A DNA stretch of 64,000 nucleotides from a bacterium. GTDB taxonomy: Bacteria > Planctomycetota > Planctomycetia > Planctomycetales > Planctomycetaceae. The stretch lies in NCBI GenBank assembly GCA_016124895.1, contig WGMU01000033.1, forward strand, positions 22,827 through 86,826, in the 5' to 3' direction. This document shows positions 1 through 7,842 of this stretch, in pieces. How positions within the stretch are numbered: position 1 is the first letter of the stretch; the number at the start of each line of letters is the position of its first letter. The translations under genes and the position numbers were made by a program. The notes below the pieces were generated by a model that was given only the letters and a program-made list of their open reading frames with translations, made no database searches and was not told where the DNA came from.

Positions 1-585
1 GCCGCCCAGGTGCGGGATATGGTTCGATTGCAGCTCCTGGCTGGTTGCCGTCCCGGAGAAATCTGCAGCCTGCGTCCCTGTGACGTTTGCCGGGACGGTG
101 ATGTTTGGGAGTATCGGCCCGAGTCGCACAAGACGGAGCATCACGGACGCGAGCGGATCATCTTTTTCGGTCCGCGGGCTCAGGAGATTCTCTGTCCGTG
201 GCTCGACAACCGGCCTGCGGAGGCATTCTGCTTTTCCCCCGCAGAAGCTCAGGCCGCCAGGAACGCGGAGAAGCGACGACGACGCAAGTCTCCCGTGCAA
301 CCGAGTCAGCGAGACCGCACCAAACCGGATGCGGCCCGTACGCCAGGCGACTGCTACACGACTGCCAGTTACCGGCGCGCCATTCAGTACGGCTGCACGA
401 AAGCCGGCATCGGAGATGCCTGGTCACCAAATCAGCTTCGGCACAGTCGAGCAACCTGGCTGCGACGTCAGTACGGGATCGAAGCCGCGCAGGTGATTCT
501 GGGGCACAGCACCGCCGACGTCACACAGATCTACGCAGAACGCGACTTTGAATCAGCGCGACGCGTCATGGCGGAAGTCGGATAG
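1..585 (+). CDS. Tyrosine recombinase/integrase, C-terminal catalytic part (5' end outside window)
   Basis: The frame is open from base 1, so the N-terminal core-binding region lies upstream of the window. The visible part holds the catalytic signature of phage-type tyrosine integrases: Arg in GCRPGEI, the H-x-x-R box in LRHSRAT, a second His in LGHSTADVTQ and a Tyr in QIYAE. It would cut and rejoin DNA at an att site through a 3'-phosphotyrosine. The two small DNA-binding genes just downstream and a probable attR at 12.7 kb suggest it is the integrase of the island carrying the restriction cluster. Whether its N-terminus is intact cannot be seen. Confidence 0.9.
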   Translation, partial: AAQVRDMVRLQLLAGCRPGEICSLRPCDVCRDGDVWEYRPESHKTEHHGRERIIFFGPRAQEILCPWLDNRPAEAFCFSPAEAQAARNAEKRRRRKSPVQPSQRDRTKPDAARTPGDCYTTASYRRAIQYGCTKAGIGDAWSPNQLRHSRATWLRRQYGIEAAQVILGHSTADVTQIYAERDFESARRVMAEVG

Positions 586-943
586 GTCGTTCTGGCTTTC
601 CAGGGGCAGCTCTCTCGCCGCATCGCGAACAGGATGCACGCGTCCCCAAACGTCGTACGACCGGGATCACAAGGTCCAATATCGTGCGCAAAAAAATGCC
701 ACCATCAGCGTATATGTGCCGAAAACCGCTCCAAAGGGCAAGAACTTTGGTACGTTTAATATGTTAAACCAATTATTAGTGGACAAATTGCCTTGATCGC
801 CTGAATCTGCAGTGCTCTGCTACTGCCGATCATTTGCGAACCACTCAACGGCCAGGAGGACATTGCTGTGACAGGCAGACCTTCAGACGTCGATGTAGCC
901 GCAAATAACTCGGTCCAGTGTCGGCAGTGAAGAGGCAGGAAGA
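586..943. other. Intergenic stretch after the integrase, with a small palindrome
   Basis: No convincing gene. Bases 690-785 are clearly more AT-rich than the surroundings and contain a 16-bp inverted repeat at 754-769 (GTTTAA arms around TATG). Such a spot could be a promoter or an integrase/excisionase arm site, but nothing here proves either. Confidence 0.4.
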
Positions 944-1213
944 ATGATCACAGAACTCAAGGAAACCCGGTTCTCCGTAAACCAGGTGGCATCCGCGTGC
1001 GACGTTCATGCTGGAACAGTGTGGCGTTGGATTCAACGCGGAGCAAAAGGGCGAAAGCTGGCGGCATTCCGAATTGGAGGGCGGACGTACATCGCAGCGA
1101 GAGCGCTTCGCGAATTCATGGACTCGCCTCAGCCAGCTTCTGAATCAAAAGAGCCTTCGGGCGGTGCTCTGGAGGCTGGCCGCCAACTTGACGATCTGGG
1201 TATCGGATCCTGA
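944..1213 (+). CDS. DUF1580-like helix-turn-helix protein (excisionase-like)
   Basis: An 89-residue protein with an N-terminal MerR/excisionase-type winged helix: FSVNQVASACDVHAGTVWRW, then an arginine/lysine wing and RIGGRTYIAARALREFM. This layout (HTH, RxGG, then a helix ending the DNA-binding unit) matches the DUF1580 family common in planctomycetes. The ATG is preceded by a purine-rich AGGAAGA site at good spacing. Its place between the integrase and a second HTH gene fits a directionality factor or regulator of the mobile element. The function is inferred from family and context. Confidence 0.7.
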   Translation: MITELKETRFSVNQVASACDVHAGTVWRWIQRGAKGRKLAAFRIGGRTYIAARALREFMDSPQPASESKEPSGGALEAGRQLDDLGIGS

Positions 1214-1265
1214 TTGGTTTTCGGCTTGAGAAATGGATGACTTCATTTTTTGGGGTTGCAGCACA

Positions 1266-1682
1266 ATGCCACGAAATCCCTCAGATAATCCGAATGACCT
1301 TAAGCCAGCACAGGAGGTCGCACTCGCTGCGCTACTGACGGGAGCTTCTGTGACTGCAGCGGCTGAAGCCGCAAATGTCGACAGGACAACGGTGTCACGG
1401 TGGCTGGCGGAGCCGAAGTTCCAGGCTCGCTTCAACCTGGGGCGCCGGCATCAAAGAGAAATCGTTTTTGGACGCATCGTTTCGCTGACTGAAAAGGCCT
1501 CCCGTTGCGTGGAGAAAGCAATCGATTCGGGCGACGCCCGCGTTGCGCTGGCCCTGCTCAAAGAAGTAGTCCGTGTCAATTGCGACGCACGAATCGATCC
1601 GGACGAACTACGGATGAGGAATCTGTTTGATTCATTGCACTACCATCAGAGCGCGAAGGGACGTGGTGAATCACAGAATTGA
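1266..1682 (+). CDS. Helix-turn-helix protein resembling phage terminase small subunit-type HTH
   Basis: A 138-residue protein from the ATG at 1266; an in-frame ATG at 1233 would add 11 residues. Residues 15-60 read as a homeodomain-like HTH: a helix rich in Ala (VALAALLTGASVTAAAEAA), then VDRTTVSRWL and a basic tail. The rest is helical (a segment like ALLKEVVRVNCDA). This is typical of short HTH proteins carried by planctomycete islands and of terminase small subunits, but no packaging genes are nearby. A role in regulating or recombining the element is inferred. Confidence 0.6.
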   Translation: MPRNPSDNPNDLKPAQEVALAALLTGASVTAAAEAANVDRTTVSRWLAEPKFQARFNLGRRHQREIVFGRIVSLTEKASRCVEKAIDSGDARVALALLKEVVRVNCDARIDPDELRMRNLFDSLHYHQSAKGRGESQN

Positions 1683-1879
1683 GGGTGCAATGATTGTTTG
1701 CGTTTGCACGTCTGCTGAACTCACTAGCCGTCGGCAGCACCCTGCCGAGGAAGTATTCCAATACGTTCGAGTGAGTGACTCCCATTTCTGACGAGTCACA
1801 CCAGTGACATCTGTGAGATTTGTGAAGCGGGCATTGATGTAGTGTTCCAATGCCGGTCGGTTGTCATAGGGACTATGGG

Positions 1880-2274
1880 AAGTCCAGCCGCGTCATCAGG
1901 CGGCGAGCCTGCGGGTACTGATGATGACGTCCGGACCGTCATCGAAGGTTCGGTCGCCCTGGCAGGCGGCGTGAAAGTCTGCCGAGAGGTGTCTGCGCAT
2001 CCGTGAATTGCGGGGGAAACGCGGCCCTCATGGCTGACCCGTAGGCCGTCGGCGAGTGATCAAAGAAGGCCGCCAGTCGGGAACCGGATATGGAGGAGGC
2101 GTCCGGACGTAGGCCCGCGGCGAAGGCGTACCGTGTGGACCGCGTAACCAACAAAGTGTCGAACGGCACAACGCACACGGCTGTAAGCGACGACCTGGCT
2201 CCGGGAAGCTCGCTAACTGAGTCCGTTTCGCACGGGCTCAGTGCGCTCCGAGCCTTCACCAGGAAGCTGCTTCT
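1880..2274 (+). ncRNA. Structured-RNA stretch, possible group II intron remnant without its ORF
   Basis: No good gene lies between 1683 and 2274; 1683-1879 shows nothing recognisable. From about 1880 the plus strand folds into several compact hairpins: 1923-1943 (7-bp perfect arms, 7-nt loop), 2156-2169 (5 bp, GAAC loop) and 2216-2242 (10-bp arms including one G-T, 7-nt loop). The spacing and purine-rich linkers are reminiscent of domain I of bacterial group II introns, but this is recalled resemblance, not an alignment. No reverse transcriptase or clear domain V follows; the stretch stops at the DUF3037 stop codon. Confidence 0.35.
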
Positions 2275-3120
2275 TCAAGACGGGACGACGTGGCCGTGGC
2301 GACGGATTTCCTTCGTGAGCTCAGACAGCTTGCGACGTGGAAAAAGTCGGACTTGATGAGATTCAAGGATCCGTTCCGCGACGTTGACACTGTCCTCTGA
2401 GCCGGGGGAGAAGTCTCCGACGACCAGCATCTGCATTTCGCCGAGCTGAGAATCTGGGTTGTCGTACAGAAACTTCCCTTCGACCGCGTACTTGGCGGCG
2501 CGGTCCTCCAACGCTGCCTGTTTCTTCGGAAAGACAACGGGCGCGATCAGGTTCAGACGACCATTCTGGTAGCCGTACGGAATCTCCTCCTCTCGATCGA
2601 GAATCGGAATCCGAACTTTCAAGTCGCGTCTGAGCCGTCTGCTGACTTCGGGAGCTGAGAATCGATCGTCGAGCGTCTTCTTGAGTGCCTCGAACTTTGA
2701 GACCGGCTTCCTGTGCTTCGGCAGCTCAACAAGCTCCTCGAAGATGCGTTGCAGGTCCACCTGCGGCGTGCCTGAAACCCGGCACGGCATGAACCGCGTC
2801 ATTCGGATCGTGTTGACGTGCAACGCAGCCAGGTTGTTGAGGCGGTCCAGCGACTTCAGATCCTCGCCAGCACTTGTCAGTCGTTCTTCCAGCCCCGCCT
2901 TCACGGCTCTCAAGCGTTTCAGATCGCGTTGTCCGCGTCCGAACATCTGGGAGATTCTCGTATGGTTCTGTGTGAGTTCGACGCCCAGATAGTTCAATTC
3001 AGCGCAGAACAGCACCACGCCGACGTTGGCAACTTCGAGCCGGGACAGGTCGGGGCAGTATTGCACGAGGCTGTAAAAGCCACGGTGCCGCATGGTCGTC
3101 TGGTTGGTTCTTTCAGTCAT
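2275..3120 (-). CDS. DUF3037 domain protein, partner of the HipA-like kinase
   Basis: A 281-residue protein. Its N-terminus carries the hallmark of DUF3037: FYSLVQYCPD, then SRLEVANVGVVLF. The rest is mixed helix and strand with no signal peptide or membrane segment, so it is cytoplasmic. The ATG lies 8 bases inside the end of the HipA-like gene, so the two are translationally linked; this two-gene pairing recurs in bacterial genomes. The biochemical role of the family is not established. Here it is the last gene of the restriction-associated cluster and ends against a structured-RNA stretch. The family call is secure, the function is not. Confidence 0.85.
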   Translation of the reverse strand: MTERTNQTTMRHRGFYSLVQYCPDLSRLEVANVGVVLFCAELNYLGVELTQNHTRISQMFGRGQRDLKRLRAVKAGLEERLTSAGEDLKSLDRLNNLAALHVNTIRMTRFMPCRVSGTPQVDLQRIFEELVELPKHRKPVSKFEALKKTLDDRFSAPEVSRRLRRDLKVRIPILDREEEIPYGYQNGRLNLIAPVVFPKKQAALEDRAAKYAVEGKFLYDNPDSQLGEMQMLVVGDFSPGSEDSVNVAERILESHQVRLFPRRKLSELTKEIRRHGHVVPS

Positions 3121-3931
3121 GGAACAATTCCCCTTGCGGGAACAGCTTACGTTCGATTTGCCGACTTACGAAGTCAGATCGGCGTTCGATGAATTCGGCC
3201 AGCCGCTCGCGAATCGCAGGGTCGACAATCCATTCATCCGGTACAGACTGCACAATTTGTTCAATCGTCACTGAATCCAACTCACCCAGCCGTTGAGCGG
3301 TCGCTCTCACGGCGTCCCGGTCGAGCAGTTTGGCGAATTCGGGGAAGAGCCCGAAGATTCTCTCGTCTTCGATCTTACCGTCCAAGTCACCCGATGGGGA
3401 CGCGGCAATGAGCGCGAGGTGGCAATGCGTATGGTCGTACGCCATTGCCCTGAACTTTCCCGGACTGGCGTCACCGCTCAGAAACAAATTCCGATCGTTC
3501 CTGTGCGGAACCTGTTCACCACGGCGCTCATTCACGACATACCGGTCGACGTTTCCGATCCAGGTATCGAGCACGACCAACCGGCTCAAATCGTCGACGT
3601 TCTCAACCTTCACGAGTTCCTGAGGCGTGCCCTCCCATGGATCGCCGGGTTCTTCGCGAGTGATAAATGCCGGATTTAGTGCGACGTCGTTTGAGTGTGG
3701 ATCCACGTCAGCTTCGGCAACGTCCATGACCGCGTAGGAGAAAACTGGCAGGCCCAGCCATTCGGCGAGCTGAATGCTAACCAGCTCGCTCACAAGCGCC
3801 GGCTTGCCCTGTGGATTCCCGACGAGCTTCAGATAGCCGTTTCCTGCGTCCGTCACGACGTGCAGAGGTTTCGTGCTGGAAGGAATCTCCGTCGGAAGCG
3901 TGCGGAGCACCTGAGTCGGCTGAAAGGGCAT
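3113..3931 (-). CDS. HipA-like kinase (HipA_2 family)
   Basis: A 272-residue cytoplasmic protein. Kinase-like motifs are present: an ATP-anchoring Lys in NGYLKLVGNPQG, a catalytic loop DTWIGNVDR that matches the HipA pattern GNxDR, and a metal-binding Asp in AMAYDHTH. HipA kinases phosphorylate a cellular target (glutamyl-tRNA synthetase for HipA itself) and can arrest growth; this shorter HipA_2 branch has no adjacent HipB. The ATG shares one base with the TAA of the upstream HsdS-tail frame (TAATG), and the gene overlaps DUF3037 downstream. An accessory growth-arrest function tied to the restriction system is inferred. Confidence 0.85.
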   Translation of the reverse strand: MPFQPTQVLRTLPTEIPSSTKPLHVVTDAGNGYLKLVGNPQGKPALVSELVSIQLAEWLGLPVFSYAVMDVAEADVDPHSNDVALNPAFITREEPGDPWEGTPQELVKVENVDDLSRLVVLDTWIGNVDRYVVNERRGEQVPHRNDRNLFLSGDASPGKFRAMAYDHTHCHLALIAASPSGDLDGKIEDERIFGLFPEFAKLLDRDAVRATAQRLGELDSVTIEQIVQSVPDEWIVDPAIRERLAEFIERRSDFVSRQIERKLFPQGELFHD

Positions 3932-4131
3932 TACTCGCTCGCTTTCGCTGACTTGGAACGACTGCGTACCGCTTTACGGGGCGACGCTGCTACTGAGGCT
4001 TCACGGTTGGTGCGGATGCGGGCGAAGAGTTCGGAGGTCGGTTCGTCGCGAGGGTCCTGCGGGACCAACGCGCCGCAGAACGCTTTCGCGAGGATCGATT
4101 GGTCCAGTTGCGTCCTGACCGATTCGCTCAT
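3931..4131 (-). CDS. Free-standing HsdS C-terminal tail (66 residues)
   Basis: Residues 8-40 repeat the end of the nearby HsdS almost exactly: TQLDQSILAKAFCGALVPQD here against TQLDQSILAKAFRGELVPQD there, then DPRDEP and SELFARIR. The ATG overlaps the stop of DUF3800 (ATGA), and its TAA overlaps the kinase start (TAATG), so the frame is kept open within a coupled chain. It either is a relic of a duplicated hsdS end or makes a small peptide able to occupy the HsdS tail-binding surface of HsdM. A leftover used as a translational bridge is the simplest reading. Confidence 0.65.
   Translation of the reverse strand: MSESVRTQLDQSILAKAFCGALVPQDPRDEPTSELFARIRTNREASVAASPRKAVRSRSKSAKASE
4006..4114. 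repeat. Direct repeat copy 1 (HsdS tail)
   Basis: This 109-bp stretch aligns without gaps to 4952-5060, with 6 mismatches when compared by eye (about 94% identical). The two copies are direct repeats that bracket the DUF3800 gene. Confidence 0.9.
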
Positions 4132-4898
4132 TTTTTATGATCATCCAGAACGTTACTGAAACGCGGCTGAAGTGCGTTCCATGCCTCGGTGATGATGGCA
4201 TCAAAGCAGTTCTGTTTCTCACGCACGGCCGTGTGATGCCGCCGATTCAACAGGTATGCCGCGGCATCCGCGAGTTCCAGACCGTGAATCCGAGCCGTCT
4301 TTTGGGCATGGATGATCCCGTCCAGCACCAGTTGCCCGTTTCCCTCTTGCTGAAGGCGAACTTCATGTGTTCCTTTGCGGTCTTCGCAGACAATCGCAAG
4401 GCGCCCGTCGGCCCAATCGGCGAAGTGCCAAATGACGGCATTCAGCGACGCCTTCCACAGGGCTTCCTTCGCGCCCATTTCCTTTTCGTGCCTCTCCCTG
4501 ATTCCCGCACGAATGTTGACGCCATCCCCCATCGTGCCTTCAAACTGTTCTCCATTGATGGGGCACCACAGGAACTTACATCGCTTGTTCTTCAAGACTG
4601 AATACAGGAACCGCAACGCCTCAGATCGCTGTTCGATTGACAGGGCTTTCCACGGTGAGACCGTCTTCGGATTTACGATTTCGGTTGCATGAAATCCGTC
4701 GATCTTCAGACACGCCAAATGATCGGCAAGGCTAACGTGGGCGCGGGCATATTCTGCTGATTGCATCGCGACTGCGCAGACGAACTGTGTATCGCGGGGT
4801 AGTGATTCAAGCGGCTTCTCGGGCGTTCCAGAGTCATCCAGGAACACCGTCATCCGCCCCGGCACTGTCAACTCAGCGATGACCTGACATGGTGTCAT
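4128..4898 (-). CDS. DUF3800 domain protein
   Basis: A 256-residue protein. Residues 18-24 give the family signature VFLDDSG, and the end has the usual LELADAAAYLL helix; a central CEDRKG segment supplies another acidic site. The acidic residues suggest a metal-dependent fold, but activity of the family is not established. DUF3800 genes are frequent in mobile and defence regions. The ATG overlaps the hsdS stop (ATGA), and its own stop overlaps the next start in the same way. It lies exactly between two copies of the HsdS tail, so it looks inserted into the restriction operon. Confidence 0.85.
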   Translation of the reverse strand: MTPCQVIAELTVPGRMTVFLDDSGTPEKPLESLPRDTQFVCAVAMQSAEYARAHVSLADHLACLKIDGFHATEIVNPKTVSPWKALSIEQRSEALRFLYSVLKNKRCKFLWCPINGEQFEGTMGDGVNIRAGIRERHEKEMGAKEALWKASLNAVIWHFADWADGRLAIVCEDRKGTHEVRLQQEGNGQLVLDGIIHAQKTARIHGLELADAAAYLLNRRHHTAVREKQNCFDAIITEAWNALQPRFSNVLDDHKK

Positions 4899-6412
4899 TT
4901 CGCGCCCCGCTTTCTCCGTCGTGGCGAGGCGTTTGCGGCAGTGGCTGCGCGGGTGGTGCGGATGCGGGCGAGGAGTTCGGAGGCCGGTTCGTCGCGCGGG
5001 TCCTGCGGGACCAACTCGCCGCGGAACGCTTTCGCGAGGATCGATTGGTCCAGTTGCGTCAGCGACGATTCCGACTCGGCCACCGCGTCGACGATGTCCG
5101 CATAAGATTCCGCCGACAGGTTGATTCGCCGAGCAATCTCAGTTTGTTCAGACATCGGCGCGATTGGCACAGCGACATCGTAGAGTTGATTTTGATTGAC
5201 CTTGGGAAGGACGACACGATTTCCCGCTTCTTCTTGAACCGCATCAAGGAAGAAGTTTGAGAGCATGTAGCGAAACAGATATTGAAGCTCTAACGGCGTT
5301 GAGATCGGGTACATGTCCGCGCTGCACAATCCCTCGAAGTCGGCGACGATCACTTTTGAGAGGTATGGTCGAATCTTCGAGTAGACGATCTGACCAGGGA
5401 AAAAGTGGTTTTTGTTACTCGTGACGCCGTCCTCGGCGATCGTGCGGTATTCGAGCAGTCGTCCTGTTTCCTTCTCGATGTTGTCTGGCGCAATGTGCGG
5501 GTGATTCGGATAGTCAGCGGGCGAAACCAAGTTCGAGTCGATTGAGGCAACTTCCTCGAAGGATGCCCAACACCAAAGGTCGGGCAGGACCGGCAACTCA
5601 GACTCATCAACCGCTTCCGGTTCCTGGTACTTGTCCTGCCAGTTTTTGGGGGGCTGTTTGCCTTTGGCTTCGTATCTGGCGAGTTCGGACTGTTCCCAAC
5701 GGTGGCGGCGTTCGGTGCGGATGCGGGCGAGAAGCTCCGTGGCGGGTTCGACATCACGGTGCGCGGCGCGCCAGTCGGCGGTCAGGCGACCGCTGAAGGC
5801 GGCTCGCAGCACACTCTGACGGAACTGCTCCAACAGCGGACCCACTTCCGAAAGCGCACGCCTCGCACGAGAACTCCGCTCCTGAAGCGACTCGATCTTC
5901 GACACGATCCGACGCTGCTCGGCAAGCGGCGGAAGCGGTATCTCAGTAGTCGTGGCTTGCTTGATCGTGAGAGTCTTTACTGTGCTCCCAGCGCTGTTGT
6001 CATGAATAGTCGAAATCCAATACGGCGATTGGAACACTTGGTACAGATAAGTTGGAACGAGGCCGAAGTCGTTCTTGAAGAATAGGACACTCGCGTCTTT
6101 GCAATAGAACCGGTCGCCCTCTTTTACTTCGTAAGGGACACCAATTGTGCCGACGCCCGTAATAAGGATGTCGCCAGCCTTTGGGACTTGCCCGCTGCTC
6201 GCCAAAGAGTCGAAGAGTTCTTCTGAGATAAATAGGTCGTTGTCAACGAATCCACTTTTTGACAACTTCACCACTTCGCGTGCTCGGTAAAACGGAACTC
6301 CTGTCTTTCGCCAATCCTTTTTGTGGACCCTGCGACTCGAACCTACAGTTCCGATGTCTCCTAACGGAATCCAAGCCCACCCCTCCGGCAACGCGCCGTT
6401 TCCGTCGCTCAT
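4895..6412 (-). CDS. hsdS: Type I restriction-modification specificity subunit HsdS
   Basis: A 505-residue protein from the ATG at 6412, which overlaps the hsdM stop (ATGA). A longer open frame runs upstream to 6874, but it only translates hsdM out of frame. Two target-recognition domains are visible (starting GALPEGWAWIPLGDIG and VLPDLWCWASFEEV). Each is followed by a conserved helix: PLAEQRRIVSKIESL in the middle, and SEQTEIARRINL leading to TQLDQSILAKAFRGE at the end. It chooses the bipartite DNA target for the HsdM/HsdR complex. Its 3' end is duplicated at 4006-4114. Confidence 0.95.
   Translation of the reverse strand: MSDGNGALPEGWAWIPLGDIGTVGSSRRVHKKDWRKTGVPFYRAREVVKLSKSGFVDNDLFISEELFDSLASSGQVPKAGDILITGVGTIGVPYEVKEGDRFYCKDASVLFFKNDFGLVPTYLYQVFQSPYWISTIHDNSAGSTVKTLTIKQATTTEIPLPPLAEQRRIVSKIESLQERSSRARRALSEVGPLLEQFRQSVLRAAFSGRLTADWRAAHRDVEPATELLARIRTERRHRWEQSELARYEAKGKQPPKNWQDKYQEPEAVDESELPVLPDLWCWASFEEVASIDSNLVSPADYPNHPHIAPDNIEKETGRLLEYRTIAEDGVTSNKNHFFPGQIVYSKIRPYLSKVIVADFEGLCSADMYPISTPLELQYLFRYMLSNFFLDAVQEEAGNRVVLPKVNQNQLYDVAVPIAPMSEQTEIARRINLSAESYADIVDAVAESESSLTQLDQSILAKAFRGELVPQDPRDEPASELLARIRTTRAATAANASPRRRKRGAK
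4952..5060. repeat. Direct repeat copy 2 (inside hsdS 3' end)
   Basis: Original-looking copy of the 109-bp repeat, encoding the last part of HsdS; its partner is at 4006-4114. Mismatches are scattered single substitutions, which suggests an old duplication or separate origin from related hsdS genes. Confidence 0.9.
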
Positions 6413-7842
6413 ACCTCGACCTCCTCGCCTGCCAGCAAGGCGGACAGCGCGTCCATCTCTTCCAGCGCCGTCGTCAGCCGCTCGCGGATCAGCGCGGCGA
6501 TCTCTTCCGGTTCGGGCAGGTCGTCGGCTCCGGTGGCTTCGTCGTCCTTCAGCCAACTGATGTCGAGGTTGTCGCCCCGCGCGGCGATCTGCTCGCGGGT
6601 GAAGCAGCGGAAGCGGCCCGCCTCGCCCTGATCGGTACGTTTGCTGGTTCCGTCCGGCTTCTTCCCGAAGCACTTCTCGAACTCGGTGAAATGCTCGTGC
6701 GTGAGCGGTGTCCGGACGCCGAACGACGGCATGTTCGTCCGCAGGTCGTACACCCAGACCTGTTGCGTGTGGCCGGTGTCGGTGGCTCCGCGCGTGAAGA
6801 ACAGGACGTTCGTCTTGACGCCCTGCGCGTAAAAGATGCCGGTCGGCAGCCGCAGGATCGTGTGCAGGCGGCACTTCTCCATCAGGTCGGCGCGGATGCG
6901 CGTGCCCGTGCCTTCCTCGAACAGAACGTTGTCCGGCAGCACGACCGCTGCCCGTCCGCCCGGCTTGAGGCCCCGGTAAATGTGCTGGAGGAAGGCGAGC
7001 TGCTTGTTGCCGGTGACGAACGTGAAATCGTCGCGAGTGGGGCGTCCGCCGCCGCGTTTGGTGCCGAACGGCGGGTTGGTCAGGATGACGTCGGCCTTCG
7101 GCAGGCGGGCTCCGGTGGGCGAGAGCGTGTCGCCGAGCAGCAGGTCGCTTTCGATGCCGTGCAGCATGGCGTTCATCAACAGCAGCCGGTGCGTGTCGGG
7201 GACGAGTTCGACGGCCTGAAACGCCTGCTTCCGCTGGAAGTCCTGCTGCTTCTCGGGGAGGTCGAACAGGTCGTCGGTCTGCTGCTTGATGAAGCGGTCC
7301 GCCTGCACGAGGAAGCCGCCCGTGCCGGCTGCCGGGTCCTGCACGACCTCACCGGCCTGCGGCTGGATGCAGTTGACCATGCACTCGATCAGCGGACGCG
7401 GCGTGAAATACTGCCCGGCTCCGGACTTCTTCTCGCTGGCGTTCTTCTCCAGCAGCCCTTCGTAGAGATCGCCGAGCCCTTCCTCACGCGCCGAGTACCA
7501 GTCGAGGCTGTCGATGTCAGTGACCAGCTTGTTGAGGTTTCGAGGCTGCGTGAGAGCGGTGTTCGCGTTGGCAAAGATGGCCTGCACGCGTCCGGAGCCC
7601 TCGTTGCCCAGATGCACGAGGAGTCCGCGATAAAACGCGAGCTGATCGACACCCTGCTGCGTCTTGAGGTCATTCCAGCGGTAGCCCTCGGGCAACAGCT
7701 CTTCCTGCCCGGTCTCTTCCAGCATCTTGAGAAACAGCAGAAACGTCAGCTCGGTCACGTACTCGTGAAACGTGATCCCGTCGTCACGCAGAACGTGACA
7801 CAGATTCCAGAGCCGGGCGACGATGTCGGTGGTGTTTGTCAA
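6409..7842 (-). CDS. hsdM: Type I restriction-modification DNA methyltransferase HsdM
   Basis: A 477-residue N6-adenine methyltransferase. The N-terminal helical domain (LWNLCHVLRDDG, ELTFLLFLKML) is followed by GAGQYFTPRPL, the SAM-binding motif DPAAGTGGF near residue 168 and the catalytic NPPF near residue 254. It methylates adenines in the HsdS-defined site and protects host DNA. The reading frame has no suitable ATG: it starts with TTG at 7842, overlapping the TGA of the upstream nuclease-RAMA gene, so translation is coupled. Length and motif order are normal for the family. Confidence 0.95.
   Translation of the reverse strand: MTNTTDIVARLWNLCHVLRDDGITFHEYVTELTFLLFLKMLEETGQEELLPEGYRWNDLKTQQGVDQLAFYRGLLVHLGNEGSGRVQAIFANANTALTQPRNLNKLVTDIDSLDWYSAREEGLGDLYEGLLEKNASEKKSGAGQYFTPRPLIECMVNCIQPQAGEVVQDPAAGTGGFLVQADRFIKQQTDDLFDLPEKQQDFQRKQAFQAVELVPDTHRLLLMNAMLHGIESDLLLGDTLSPTGARLPKADVILTNPPFGTKRGGGRPTRDDFTFVTGNKQLAFLQHIYRGLKPGGRAAVVLPDNVLFEEGTGTRIRADLMEKCRLHTILRLPTGIFYAQGVKTNVLFFTRGATDTGHTQQVWVYDLRTNMPSFGVRTPLTHEHFTEFEKCFGKKPDGTSKRTDQGEAGRFRCFTREQIAARGDNLDISWLKDDEATGADDLPEPEEIAALIRERLTTALEEMDALSALLAGEEVEV

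Noticed and set aside
1939..2259. Open frame of 106 codons on the minus strand
   Set aside because: It is antisense to the structured-RNA stretch and has no domain or ribosome site.
6413..6874. Upstream extension of hsdS
   Set aside because: The extra 154 codons are an out-of-frame reading of hsdM; the ATG at 6412 overlapping the hsdM stop is the better start.
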